This document shows positions 24,964 through 34,249 of a stretch of 38,120 nucleotides of DNA, one piece after another; the stretch's first letter is position 1, and each line of letters opens with the position of its first letter. Position numbers and translations under genes: made by a program. Location of the stretch: positions 1 to 38,120 of the forward strand of contig CAJUAN010000025.1 in NCBI GenBank assembly GCA_910584715.1. Reading direction: 5' to 3'. The notes below the pieces were generated by a model. The model was given only the letters and a program-made list of their open reading frames with translations. It was not told where the DNA came from and ran no database searches. Source of the DNA: an uncultured Oscillospiraceae bacterium (GTDB lineage: Bacteria; Bacillota; Clostridia; Oscillospirales; Ruminococcaceae).

Positions 24964-27162
24964 CTATTTGACCGTCCTGTCAACGCTTATAACGTTAGGG
25001 ATCTTTTTTATTCTGGCTATAATGTTGCTGAGTTGGGCGACTCCGGCGGTGCTTATGGTAACGAAAATGCTGCTGTTGCCGTTTTTAAGCTCCCTTACGG
25101 TAAGCTCAGAAACCGGGATGTGCATTTCCGCAAGAGTTTTTGAAAGCTCCGCAAGGATAATTATATTTTCGCTTGCGGCGATGTCCAGCGTTACCTTGTA
25201 GACAGGCGCGCTGCTGTTGATGGAATTTTCCGCCCAGTGAACTTCTATCCAGCGTTCGGGTTCGCTTCCCGAATCCAGAGCGTTAATATAATTTTCGCAG
25301 GTTTTCTTGTGTACCGAAACGCCGTGTCCTCTTGTTACAAAGCCAACAATATCGTCTCCCGGAACGGGGTTGCAGCATTTCGAGAATTTGACCAGCACGT
25401 TTTCCTCGCCGTCCACCACGACTCCCGTGGAGCTTTTCCTCGGCGTATAGGTCTTTATTTCGGGTTCTTCCGCATTGCCGTAAAGCTTTTCGTATCTGTC
25501 CTTGAGCCGCTGAGTCATGCGGGAAAGGATAACTCCGCCGTAGCCTATAGCCGCGTAGAAATTATCCAGCGTAGCGCAGTTGTGACGCTTCATGTCGTCC
25601 GCAAGGAACGAAGCAAGCTCGTCCTCCGGTACGCGTATGAAGTTGCGCTTGAACTCCTTTTCGAGCTCTTCCTTGCCCTTGACGATGTTTTCCTCGCGGC
25701 GCTCCTTTTTGAACCAGGAGCGTATCTTGGACTTCGCCTCGTTGGTCTTGCATATATCCAGCCACGCCCTGTTGGGGCCGTGATCGGGGTCTTTGGAGGT
25801 AAGGATCTCCACTATCTCGCCCGTGGTAAGCTGATAGTCAAGGGAAACAAGCTTGCCGTCCACCTTTGCGCCTTTCATTTTGTTGCCTACCTCGGTGTGT
25901 ATCGCGTAGGCGAAGTCGATAATATTCGCTCCGCTTGGCAGGGTTATCATATCCCCCTTGGGAGTAAAAGCAAAGGTCTCCTCTGGAGCAAGGTCGCTCT
26001 TTATGGTGCGGACTATTTCCTCAACGTCGTCGGCTTCTTGCTGGGCTTCGATTATCTGACGTATCCATGCGAGCCTGTTTTCCAGCTTGTCCTTGCCGTT
26101 TATGCCCTCCTTGTATTTCCAGTGGGCGGCGATTCCGTACTCGGCGGTATGGTGCATATCCCATGTCCTTATCTGGACTTCAAAGGGCAGCCCCTCCTTG
26201 CCGATAACGGTGGTGTGCAGGGACTGGTACATATTGGATTTAGGCGTGGCAATGTAGTCCTTGAAGCGGTTTGGGATAGGAGTGAACATATCGTGTATCA
26301 GACCCAGCGCATTATAGCACTCGTTAACGGTGTCCACAATAATTCTCACCGCGTATTTGTCGTATATCTGGTCTATGCTTTTGCCCTGCAAAAACGCTTT
26401 TTTGTATATTCCGTAAATGGACTTCACGCGTCCGTCTATCTGGGGAGGATTGCTGAAATTTGCCTCCTTGAAGCGTTCCGTGATCTGCTCCTTTATCGAG
26501 CGGATAAAGGCTTCTCTCTCGTCGCTTCTGATACGGAGCATCTGCTCGATTTCGCCGTAGGCGTAGGGGTCAAGGTACCGGAAAGCAAGGTCTTCGATCT
26601 CGTCTTTTATGGTACGCATACCAAGCCTGTGGGCAATGGGAGCGTAGATGTTCATGGTCTCAAGGGCGGTGTTCCTCTGCTTGTGGGCGGGGCGGTAATG
26701 CAGCGTCCTCATGTTGTGCAGACGGTCGCAGAGCTTTATTATTATTACCCGAATATCCTGTGACATTGCAAGGAGTATCTTCCGCACGTTCTCCGCCTGC
26801 TGCTCCTCTTTGGTGAACAGTGGGATCTTTCCCAGCTTTGTAACGCCGTCCACGAGCATTGCCACGTCCTGACCGAAACGCTTCTTTACCTCCTCAAGGG
26901 TAACGTCGGTGTCCTCCACAACGTCGTGGAGCATCGCCGCGCAGATGGTGTCGGTGTCCATGCCAAGCTCAAGCAGGATAAAGGATACCGCAAGCGGGTG
27001 GGTGATATAGGGTTCGCCTGAGGAGCGGAACTGATTTGCGTGAGCTTTGGCGGCGAATTCATAGGCGGAAATGATCTTGCTCAGATCATACTGCTTTTCG
27101 TCGTCAAGTATTTTCTGTATCAGCGCGTCTATGGTATAAAACGGTTCTGTTTTGTTAAGCAC
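24964..27162 (-). CDS. rel: Bifunctional (p)ppGpp synthetase/hydrolase (Rel)
   Basis: Stringent response enzyme of 732 aa, a normal size for Rel. Domains in order: HD hydrolase (HANQFRSSGEPYITHP, then HDVVEDT, about 41-85), synthetase (YDKYAVRI ... TPKSNMYQSLHTTV, about 260-350), TGS (about 400-460: FAFTPKGDMITLPSGANIIDF), a zinc-finger/helical region (KCCNPVPGDDIVGFV) and a C-terminal ACT domain. Both catalytic halves are present, so it should be bifunctional. The start is GTG with AGGAG 9 bases upstream. recJ precedes it by about 80 bases. Confidence 0.95.
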   Translation of the reverse strand: MLNKTEPFYTIDALIQKILDDEKQYDLSKIISAYEFAAKAHANQFRSSGEPYITHPLAVSFILLELGMDTDTICAAMLHDVVEDTDVTLEEVKKRFGQDVAMLVDGVTKLGKIPLFTKEEQQAENVRKILLAMSQDIRVIIIKLCDRLHNMRTLHYRPAHKQRNTALETMNIYAPIAHRLGMRTIKDEIEDLAFRYLDPYAYGEIEQMLRIRSDEREAFIRSIKEQITERFKEANFSNPPQIDGRVKSIYGIYKKAFLQGKSIDQIYDKYAVRIIVDTVNECYNALGLIHDMFTPIPNRFKDYIATPKSNMYQSLHTTVIGKEGLPFEVQIRTWDMHHTAEYGIAAHWKYKEGINGKDKLENRLAWIRQIIEAQQEADDVEEIVRTIKSDLAPEETFAFTPKGDMITLPSGANIIDFAYAIHTEVGNKMKGAKVDGKLVSLDYQLTTGEIVEILTSKDPDHGPNRAWLDICKTNEAKSKIRSWFKKERREENIVKGKEELEKEFKRNFIRVPEDELASFLADDMKRHNCATLDNFYAAIGYGGVILSRMTQRLKDRYEKLYGNAEEPEIKTYTPRKSSTGVVVDGEENVLVKFSKCCNPVPGDDIVGFVTRGHGVSVHKKTCENYINALDSGSEPERWIEVHWAENSINSSAPVYKVTLDIAASENIIILAELSKTLAEMHIPVSELTVRELKNGNSSIFVTISTAGVAQLSNIIARIKKIPNVISVDRTVK

Positions 27163-27244
27163 GGTTTTCCGCTCCTTTCTGTATTTTTATTCGACATTTT
27201 ACAATTTCACACTGATCATATTGAGCATATTAAATTTGTTGATA

Positions 27245-29341
27245 TCATACCGCAGCGGGTACTGCGGAAGCCGTTCTTTCTGTTCTTTCCGCTTTCGGGC
27301 AGAGAGCTTTAAGCTCAGAAAGTATTTTCGAGCTGTCAAGATCGACTTTTTTGTCAACAGGCAAACGGCGTACCGTTTCGCTGTACAAATCGGCTGCAAT
27401 AAGACCGGTCTCCTCAAAAATATCGGCGGCAAGGCGGAACTTGCAGTAGTTCATGCCGTCGGGAAGCTGAGAGTACACGCGGAAAAACACCGAATCCATA
27501 TCGGCGGGCGTTTCGGGTATCGCCCTGTAGACCGCCGCAAGCTCGCTTCTGTCGGGGACTATCCTTGTCAGCAGCGCCTTGTCCGCGCCCTCGCCCCGCT
27601 TGTAACGCTCGTATGCGTCCAGAGCCGCAAAGTATTTTTTCTGGGATACGCCGTTTCTGCGGCAGTCCTCGATACGCAGATTTACCGTACTCTGACCGCC
27701 GTATGTATTTATTTCGGGGTACGCCAGAAGGTCAAGCGTGTCTCCCGTTCTGTAGGGGAACTCCGCGGTTTTTACGCCGAACATCAGTCCCATAACAGTT
27801 CTGTTCCCGTAGAAAAGCTTCAGCTTTGTGTGGGTTCCTCCCGAAAGTGGGATGACCTCGCCGAGACGCGCTCCGAGCAGCGCGAACAGGGGCTTGGGGT
27901 TGCCCTCTCCGCAGGGCTCGAGCAGCTCCAGCGAGGAAATTTCCTCCACGGTAAGCTCTTCGGGACGGAGCAGCTTGTCGGCGTGGAGCGCAAGTCTCGG
28001 CATGACCGCAAATTCCTCCGCCGCGTATTTTTGCAGGGCTTCGCTAAACAAGCCGATATTTTCTTTCGGCAGGGAGAATCCACCCGCGCCGCTGTGTCCT
28101 CCGAATTTGGACAGAAGCCCCGAACAGGCGGTGAGAGCCCTATGGATCGAAAATCCCGCCACAGAGCGCGCGGAGCCACGGGCTTCGTCCCCGTCGTCGG
28201 AAAGAATGAACACCGGCTTGCCGAAGCGTTCAACAAGCTTTGCGGCCACTATGCCTATAACGCCGTGGTGCCAGCCCTCGCCGTACAGGAACAGCACCCT
28301 TTCGTGCAGTATGGACGGATCTTTGAGAATGTCCCAGCGGATAGTCTCCATGATATCGGCTTCGGTCTTTTTCCGCTCCGAGTTAAGGGAATTGAGCCGC
28401 GCAGCCATTTCCGCGGCGGTATCAGGGTCTTCGCACAAAAGCAGCTCCACGGCTTCGGAGGCGTTTGCGAACCGTCCCGAGGCGTTTATCCTTGGGGCTA
28501 TGGCAAACGCCGCCTGCATTGACGTTATAGGGGGCTTTACCGAAGCCGCCTCCATAAGAGTCTGCAAGCCCGCGTTTTCTGTGTTTTCCAGATATTTCAA
28601 GCCGAGGCGTACTATCTCGCGGTTCTCCCCTGCAAGGGGAACAACGTCCGCAACGGTGGCTATTGCGGCAAGGTCGGAAAACTGCTCCAGCGCGGAATCA
28701 TAGCTGCCGCCGTCCATAGCGGCGACCAGCTTCAGGGCGACTCCGCAGCCGCAAAGGTCTTTAAATGGCGAGAGGTCATCGTTTCGGTGGGGATCAACTA
28801 CTGCAGCGGCGTCGGGCAGGACTTCCCCCGGCTGGTGGTGGTCGGTGATGACAAGCTCTATGCCGAGCTCCTTTGCGAGAGCCGCCTCCTCAACGGCGGA
28901 TATCCCGTTGTCCACGGTGACGATAAGCTTCGTGCCCTCCTCAGCGAGCCGTTTGAGAGCGTTCGCGCAGAGACCGTAGCCCTCGCTGCGGTCGTTGATA
29001 TAGTACCGCACATTCCCGCCGATACATTCCAGATAGGAGTACAGCAGAGCCGTTGCCGTAATGCCGTCGCAGTCGTAATCTCCGTAAACGCATATGCTTT
29101 TGCCGTTATCCACAGCCGCGAGCACTGCGTCGGCGGCTTCGCGCATATCCTTTACCAAAAACGGGTCGGACAGCTTTTCTGCGCTGTCTCCGCCGCTTTC
29201 GTTGAAAAAGCCAAGCGCCTTTTCCATTGTATCTATACCGCGTGATACCAGTACCTCCGCGCATATACCCGACAGGCCGCCCTGCCGCGAAAGAGCTTTG
29301 GCGGCGTTCGGGTCGGGATTTCCCACAGTCCATTTTTTCAT
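27245..29341 (-). CDS. recJ: Single-stranded-DNA-specific exonuclease RecJ
   Basis: 5'-to-3' single-strand exonuclease used in recombination and mismatch repair. DHH phosphoesterase motifs: YGDYDCDG (86-93), VDNG (143-146) and TDHHQPGE with DHH at 167-169; the DHHA1 domain follows (about 350-450; GGHSGAGGFSL) and an OB-like region closes it. At 698 aa it is longer than E. coli RecJ (577), as usual in clostridia. The only AAAGGAG lies 25 bases before the ATG, but a seven-codon frame between them ends on an ATGA overlap (see 29,338-29,358). Confidence 0.95.
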   Translation of the reverse strand: MKKWTVGNPDPNAAKALSRQGGLSGICAEVLVSRGIDTMEKALGFFNESGGDSAEKLSDPFLVKDMREAADAVLAAVDNGKSICVYGDYDCDGITATALLYSYLECIGGNVRYYINDRSEGYGLCANALKRLAEEGTKLIVTVDNGISAVEEAALAKELGIELVITDHHQPGEVLPDAAAVVDPHRNDDLSPFKDLCGCGVALKLVAAMDGGSYDSALEQFSDLAAIATVADVVPLAGENREIVRLGLKYLENTENAGLQTLMEAASVKPPITSMQAAFAIAPRINASGRFANASEAVELLLCEDPDTAAEMAARLNSLNSERKKTEADIMETIRWDILKDPSILHERVLFLYGEGWHHGVIGIVAAKLVERFGKPVFILSDDGDEARGSARSVAGFSIHRALTACSGLLSKFGGHSGAGGFSLPKENIGLFSEALQKYAAEEFAVMPRLALHADKLLRPEELTVEEISSLELLEPCGEGNPKPLFALLGARLGEVIPLSGGTHTKLKLFYGNRTVMGLMFGVKTAEFPYRTGDTLDLLAYPEINTYGGQSTVNLRIEDCRRNGVSQKKYFAALDAYERYKRGEGADKALLTRIVPDRSELAAVYRAIPETPADMDSVFFRVYSQLPDGMNYCKFRLAADIFEETGLIAADLYSETVRRLPVDKKVDLDSSKILSELKALCPKAERTERTASAVPAAV

Positions 29342-29358
29342 TTGCGATACTGCCGCAC
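29338..29358 (-). CDS. Possible leader mini-gene coupled to recJ
   Basis: GTG then five codons and TGA (product VRQYRK), with AAAGGAG 8 bases before the GTG. Its TGA overlaps the recJ ATG (ATGA). This explains why the Shine-Dalgarno is too far from recJ. It may be only a spacing device or a short regulatory leader. Speculative but fully visible in the sequence. Confidence 0.35.
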   Translation of the reverse strand: MRQYRK

Positions 29359-29667
29359 GGCGGCGGCTCCTTTCAAAAAATACTTAAACGTTTCATTACA
29401 TTATACCATATTTACCTGTCAATAATCAAGAGAAAGAGAAAACATTTTCCGCAAATTAAAAACCGCTTTTGATATTTTTGGTGTTACGCCCAAAAAAATA
29501 CACAAAACCGCTCGAATTTTGTATATAAATGAGAAAATAAAATTAGTCATAAAATGTGCTTTTATTCTTTTCGGGTAATGCTATAATTATACTTGTGAGA
29601 AAACGTTTAAGGAATTAATAGAAAAAACAGGAAGTCAAACAGGTCAAAACCGGAACAGGAGAAAAAT
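29359..29667 (+). promoter_or_regulatory. Divergent intergenic region with extended -10 promoter of the Na/Pi gene
   Basis: The plus-strand TATAAT at 29,582-29,587 is preceded by TGC (extended -10, TGnTATAAT). The -35 position holds only a weak CTTTTA 17 bases upstream, which the extended -10 can offset. The start codon follows about 80 bases later behind AGGAG. The rest of the 309 bases, between recJ and this gene, is AT-rich and shows no gene. Confidence 0.65.
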
Positions 29668-31470
29668 ATGTCAGGAACCGATATCATACTAATCGCCGTT
29701 CAGGCGTTCGGAGGAGTCGCGCTTTTTATCTACGGAATGCTTATGCTCAGCCGCGGACTGGAAAAGGTCTCGGGCGGCAAGCTGGAAAAAATTCTTTCGG
29801 GTCTTACCAACAACATCTTTAAAAGCGTTGCGCTGGGAGCGGCGGTTACCGCGGCTATCCAGAGTTCAGGGGCGACTACGGTAATTATCGTCGGCATGGT
29901 AAACGCGGGGATACTAAAGCTTTCCTCGGCGATAGGCGTTATCATGGGAGCAAATATAGGCACCACTGTCACGGGACAGATACTCCGTCTCGGCGACCTT
30001 GAAAACAGCGCGAACGTGGGATTTGCCCTGAAACTGCTTACCCCCACTTACCTTGCGCCGATAATAGCTATAACGGGACTCGTTATTTACATGCTGTCCA
30101 AAAGCGATATGAAAAAAAATGTGGGCGAGGCTCTTGTGGGACTTGGTATCCTCTTTACGGGAATGCTCACCATGAGCGGAGCGGTTGCTCCTATGGCAGA
30201 ACTCGAAGCTTTCAGGAAGCTTTTTTCCGCGCTGTCAAATCCTTTTCTCGGAATAATCGCCGGCGCACTGGTAACGGCTCTGCTGCAAAGCTCGTCGGCT
30301 TCCATAGGTATCCTGCAGGCTATCTCCTCAACGGGTATACTTAAATTTTCGGCGGCTTTCCCTATTATTATGGGACAGAACATAGGCTCCTGCGTGACGT
30401 CGCTTATTTCCGCAGTCGGCGCTAATAAAAACGCAAAGCGCGCCGCCGCTGTACATCTGTATTTTAACGTTATAGGAACAGTTGCGTTCCTTACCGTCGT
30501 ATACACAATAAAAGCGGTTATCGGCTTTCCTGCCTGGGACGACCCCATAGACATGGGCGGGATCGCTAACTTCCATACGTTTTTCAACGTTGCGGTAACT
30601 CTTTGCTTCCTGCCGTTCACTAAGGTTCTTGAAAAGCTTGCCTGCATTACGATACGGGATAAAAGCAGTACCGAAGAGGAGCATGGCAGCGAGGAGATCA
30701 CTTTCAGCGCGCTGGACGAGCGCTTCTTGAAATCTCCGTCGCTGGCTATACAGCAGGCGCAGAATACGGTTGTTACGATGGGACGGGTCGCGCTGCAAAA
30801 CTTTACGGGAATGAGAAAGCTGTTCAACAAGGACGAGTTCAGCGAAAAGCTTGTCTCCCGCCTGAACGACAACGAGGAAGCTCTCGACCGCATGGAGGAC
30901 AGGCTCAACGCGTACCTCGTAAAGATAACGGAGTGTACTCTTACCGATTATGAGAACCGCCGCGTGACGGAGCTTCTGCACCTTACCTCCGAGTTCGAGC
31001 GTATCGGCGACTATGCTATGAACCTTATAGAAAACGCGGAAAAGCTCCACGATCTTGACGTTACCTTTTCGGACGGCGCCCTCCGCGAGCTGGGCGTGAT
31101 ATCTGACGCTGTTCAGGAAATAATCGGCATGGCTGTGGATACGGTAAAAAACAACGACATCGGGCTTGCTTTCAAGATCGAACCTCTGGAGGAAACTGTG
31201 GATTTCCTCAATGAAACGCTTAAAGCGCGGCATATAGAACGTCTTAAAAACGGCGAATGCGTGGTGGAAAGCGGTGTTAATTTCCTCGACCTGCTCATCA
31301 ATTTGGAGCGTATTTCCGATCACTGCTCCAATATCGCGGTTTACGTCATCGGAGCGCAGAAAAACAAGTCCGTGCTTAACCGTCACGAGTATATCCAGGC
31401 GCAGCACAAGGGCAGCGACAAGGAGTACCTTGACCTTACGGAGCAATACATGGCAAAATATATCGTATGA
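29668..31470 (+). CDS. Na/Pi cotransporter family protein with PhoU-like domain
   Basis: Membrane transporter of the NptA/YjbB type, 600 aa. The two inverted repeats carry the signature QSSGATT (about 70-76) and QSSSAS (about 205-210), surrounded by hydrophobic helices over residues 1-310. The C-terminal 240 residues form a soluble PhoU-like helical bundle (LTSEFERIGDYAMNLIE ... NLERISDHCSNIAVYV), the usual fusion in this family. It probably moves phosphate with sodium; YjbB-type members can export phosphate. It is alone on the plus strand with its own promoter and terminator. Confidence 0.93.
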   Translation: MSGTDIILIAVQAFGGVALFIYGMLMLSRGLEKVSGGKLEKILSGLTNNIFKSVALGAAVTAAIQSSGATTVIIVGMVNAGILKLSSAIGVIMGANIGTTVTGQILRLGDLENSANVGFALKLLTPTYLAPIIAITGLVIYMLSKSDMKKNVGEALVGLGILFTGMLTMSGAVAPMAELEAFRKLFSALSNPFLGIIAGALVTALLQSSSASIGILQAISSTGILKFSAAFPIIMGQNIGSCVTSLISAVGANKNAKRAAAVHLYFNVIGTVAFLTVVYTIKAVIGFPAWDDPIDMGGIANFHTFFNVAVTLCFLPFTKVLEKLACITIRDKSSTEEEHGSEEITFSALDERFLKSPSLAIQQAQNTVVTMGRVALQNFTGMRKLFNKDEFSEKLVSRLNDNEEALDRMEDRLNAYLVKITECTLTDYENRRVTELLHLTSEFERIGDYAMNLIENAEKLHDLDVTFSDGALRELGVISDAVQEIIGMAVDTVKNNDIGLAFKIEPLEETVDFLNETLKARHIERLKNGECVVESGVNFLDLLINLERISDHCSNIAVYVIGAQKNKSVLNRHEYIQAQHKGSDKEYLDLTEQYMAKYIV

Positions 31471-31517
31471 TCTGAAAGTATCCAGCGGCAGCGTATACTG
31501 AACATACTTAAACCGAA

Positions 31518-31556
31518 AAAACAGCGGCGCACAAATACACGCCGCTGTTTTTGTTT
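31518..31556. terminator. Bidirectional rho-independent terminator
   Basis: A perfect 12-bp stem AAAACAGCGGCG / CGCCGCTGTTTT with a 10-base loop and T-rich tail TTTTTGTTTT on the plus strand, and a run of five T on the minus strand. It lies between the converging Na/Pi and GH44 genes and can stop both. Confidence 0.92.
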
Positions 31557-31564
31557 TACAATTT

Positions 31565-33340
31565 TTATCTCCGCTTCTTTTTAATTACTACAGCCAATGC
31601 GGCGGCAGCCGCGCCGACTCCCGCTATTCCGGCGATTACCGGCAGAACCGTTTTCGTTCCGGACGGTTTTCCGCTGTCGCTCATGTCGCTTCTCTCATTG
31701 TCCGAGGCGTTTTGGGCGGGCTTTTTTACAACAAATTCCGTGACGGAAAGCGGCGGTATGACATAACCGAAGCTGTTCCCATCGATCTTTTCCACGGTGG
31801 GCATAGACCTGATCTCCGCGCTGTCGCCGTGAAGAGAGTACACCTCCGCGCTTTCATACGCGCTATCGGAAGCTACGTTTATCTCCACGGGCGTATCGTC
31901 ATGGATAGAACGGCTTGTAACGATAATTTTTACTGTATCGCCGTTTTCACCGTCGGTTGAGGAATACACGGAAATATCATCGTTGCTGCTTTCGCTTTTC
32001 ACTAACATATCGCCGAAGCCGTTTCCGTTTCCGTCGTAATTTGTGAACATATTTATCGCCGCAAGCTGGTACTGATTGCTGTCAAAGGACCATATCGTCG
32101 CAAAATATACGCCGTGCTCCGCGAAGATACCAAGCATATCCGCTTCCGCGACTGCGCCGGAAATATGGTCTCCTCCTCCGAAATTGTATTCGGTAAAGGC
32201 AAGCTTCGTGCCCGGATAATATTTATCTATGGACTGTTCAAGATTCGGGAGCAGCGGGAAAAATTCCGCGCCCGTATCGGTTATCCAGCTGTTCTCGCGG
32301 TAATTTTCGTCGTAAAGAGACCTGACGCTGTCAAGTCTGGCTTTGATACAGCCGTCGTTGTCATAGTGGCTGCATGAACGTTCTCCGCATTCTCCCTTTG
32401 CCTCGGTATAGTAATGTATGTCAAGCACGTCAAGAAGCCGCGTTCCGCCGCTGTCTCCGGCTTTTTTCATTTCGTCCAGATAGTAATCTATGAACCAGCG
32501 GTAGCCGTTGTCCGCCTTGAGCTGCTGCCAGTCGGGAGCTCCCGCAAAACTGTCAAACGCGGAATATCCGAAAAGGGACGGACCGAAGACCTCCGCTCCC
32601 GGGTCCGCTTCCTTGACGACGGAGGCAAGCTCCGTTGATTTCTCAACAAGCTCCGCGCATGACAGATCGCCGTGCTGAACAAGACTGTGGGTATGCTTCC
32701 AAAGGGCGGGCTCGTTGTCGAGAGCGAACGCCTTGATACCCGTTTCGCTGTCCGATTTGCCGAGCTTGTCAAAAAGATAATTCAGGTACTCGTCGGTATA
32801 GACCGCTTCGTCCTTTTTATCGGGCTCCGGGGAAAGCTCCCCGTCCTTTCTGTTTCTGACCTCTACCCAGTAATCCGACGGAGCGGCGTTTTCCTCGGAC
32901 ACTCTGCCCCGTTTGCTTGATGTGACATATCCCAGCATTTGCAGGGTAAGCAGGGTATACGGAATATCATGCGCCTTTGCTTCGCTTGAAAGGGCAAGGG
33001 CGGGTCCGCCCGGGACGCGCTTGAATTCGTCGGGTATATCGGTTATCAGGTACATATCAGACGTGTGGTAATAGTCCGAGCCCGCGTTTGACATATTGTT
33101 TTCCCAGTTATAGGCGGACATTCTGTTGCCGCCAAGACGTATGGATTTTGCCGAGACAGCGTTCAGGTCGGCTCCGTTGTTCACTCCGTAAATATAGGGT
33201 GAAATTTTCCCGAGCTGCTCTGACGGTGTTACCGTTATTTTAGAAGCGGGCGCGGACGGTTGCTCGGCAAAAGCGGACTGCCCCATTGAAAAGGCTGCCA
33301 AAACGGCGGCTACTGCGGCTAATATTTTCTTAAAACCCAT
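31565..33340 (-). CDS. GH44 glycoside hydrolase (endoglucanase/xyloglucanase), membrane-anchored
   Basis: Secreted beta-glucanase, 591 aa from the ATG behind AAAAGGAG. A signal peptide occupies residues 1-26 (positive GFKK, hydrophobic core, AFA cleavage site). GH44 landmarks: YIYGVN, IRLGGNRMSAYNWENNMSNAG, ALDNEPALW with acid/base E210, and AFTEYNFGGGDHISGAVAEA with nucleophile E384. A beta-sandwich region follows, then a serine/asparagine-rich linker and a C-terminal hydrophobic segment (about 565-588) ending KKKRR. There is no LPXTG, so the enzyme should stay bound to the membrane. No carbohydrate-binding or dockerin module is visible. It is the last gene of the glycan operon. Confidence 0.92.
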   Translation of the reverse strand: MGFKKILAAVAAVLAAFSMGQSAFAEQPSAPASKITVTPSEQLGKISPYIYGVNNGADLNAVSAKSIRLGGNRMSAYNWENNMSNAGSDYYHTSDMYLITDIPDEFKRVPGGPALALSSEAKAHDIPYTLLTLQMLGYVTSSKRGRVSEENAAPSDYWVEVRNRKDGELSPEPDKKDEAVYTDEYLNYLFDKLGKSDSETGIKAFALDNEPALWKHTHSLVQHGDLSCAELVEKSTELASVVKEADPGAEVFGPSLFGYSAFDSFAGAPDWQQLKADNGYRWFIDYYLDEMKKAGDSGGTRLLDVLDIHYYTEAKGECGERSCSHYDNDGCIKARLDSVRSLYDENYRENSWITDTGAEFFPLLPNLEQSIDKYYPGTKLAFTEYNFGGGDHISGAVAEADMLGIFAEHGVYFATIWSFDSNQYQLAAINMFTNYDGNGNGFGDMLVKSESSNDDISVYSSTDGENGDTVKIIVTSRSIHDDTPVEINVASDSAYESAEVYSLHGDSAEIRSMPTVEKIDGNSFGYVIPPLSVTEFVVKKPAQNASDNERSDMSDSGKPSGTKTVLPVIAGIAGVGAAAAALAVVIKKKRR

Positions 33341-33380
33341 TTTGAAAACTCCTTTTTGATGATTTTTATGCAGAATTTTT

Positions 33381-34232
33381 TCACCGTAAAATTCCCGCCG
33401 CCTGAAAGCCCAGTATACCAAGAACGCATATCACGCTTCCCGCAAGGTTCCAGCCGGTGGGACGGGCGCTTTTTTTGAGGAGATCGAGAATAAGCACCAC
33501 GATCAGTATCATCGGCTGTATAAAGGAATAATTTGTAAGGCTCTGAGCTGCGACGGCGTTTTCACCCAAAAGTCCCAACGCGTTTGGAAGCTTGCACAAA
33601 ATCACGGTAAGCACGCCTTTTTTCCCCTCGGGACTTTCCTCCGCGATAGACAGCGGCTTTGCGGCAGGTATCATTATTACCGCGAGAATTATCAGCGCAA
33701 AAAACAGAGTGAGCGTTGAGGATATGTACCTTTCGGCTGCTTTCATTACAAAGCCGTACCCAAATTTTGCGAGGATATAGACGATCAGCGGCAGGGCAAT
33801 TTTGGGGTAATTCACCTTTTTCCTGCCCGATCTTGCTATCATCACAAGTCCCGCAGCGGTAACGGCTATGCACAGTATTTTCAGTAAACTCAGGCTCTGG
33901 CTGTACATAATTATATCCGTGCCGTAGGACATGAACAGCGTAAGTCCAAGCCACGCCTTTAGTTCAAATACGGACATTTCCGTGAGTATCTTCGCGCTCA
34001 TGGAAAATTCAAGAAATTTGCTTGCGGTTATCAGGGCTATAAAAATGAACGTGGGCAGCGAAAACGTAAACGTTCTGTCGGAAAAGGGCAGCAATAACGC
34101 AAGGAAAGGAACCGTTCCCGCAGCCATTAAAAACGTGAGCTGCGAGCCGTTCAGCTTAGCCTTGCTGACGGCGTATTTATCGTTCAGCGAGCATATCGTA
34201 TACATCGCCACAACGGCGGTCATTGTAAGCAT
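33381..34232 (-). CDS. DMT-superfamily (EamA-like) transporter
   Basis: A 283-aa protein made almost entirely of hydrophobic segments, about ten membrane helices in two repeats of five, as in the drug/metabolite transporter superfamily. The middle (SGRKKVNYPK) is a basic loop between the repeats. The C-terminus ends in a helix (SVICVLGILGFQAAG). Substrate is unknown; its place between fucosidase and GH44 genes suggests a sugar or its derivative. GGGAG precedes the ATG, 17 bases after the fucosidase stop. Confidence 0.82.
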   Translation of the reverse strand: MLTMTAVVAMYTICSLNDKYAVSKAKLNGSQLTFLMAAGTVPFLALLLPFSDRTFTFSLPTFIFIALITASKFLEFSMSAKILTEMSVFELKAWLGLTLFMSYGTDIIMYSQSLSLLKILCIAVTAAGLVMIARSGRKKVNYPKIALPLIVYILAKFGYGFVMKAAERYISSTLTLFFALIILAVIMIPAAKPLSIAEESPEGKKGVLTVILCKLPNALGLLGENAVAAQSLTNYSFIQPMILIVVLILDLLKKSARPTGWNLAGSVICVLGILGFQAAGILR

Positions 34233-34249
34233 TTTTGTTTTCTCCCGGC

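Noticed and set aside
25237..26763. Long plus-strand open frame of 508 codons opposite rel
   Set aside because: It lies entirely antisense to the conserved rel gene, has no ribosome binding site and no recognisable motif; the same holds for frames opposite recJ (27,152-28,522) and opposite the Na/Pi gene (30,328-31,446). GC-rich codon use of the real genes explains them.
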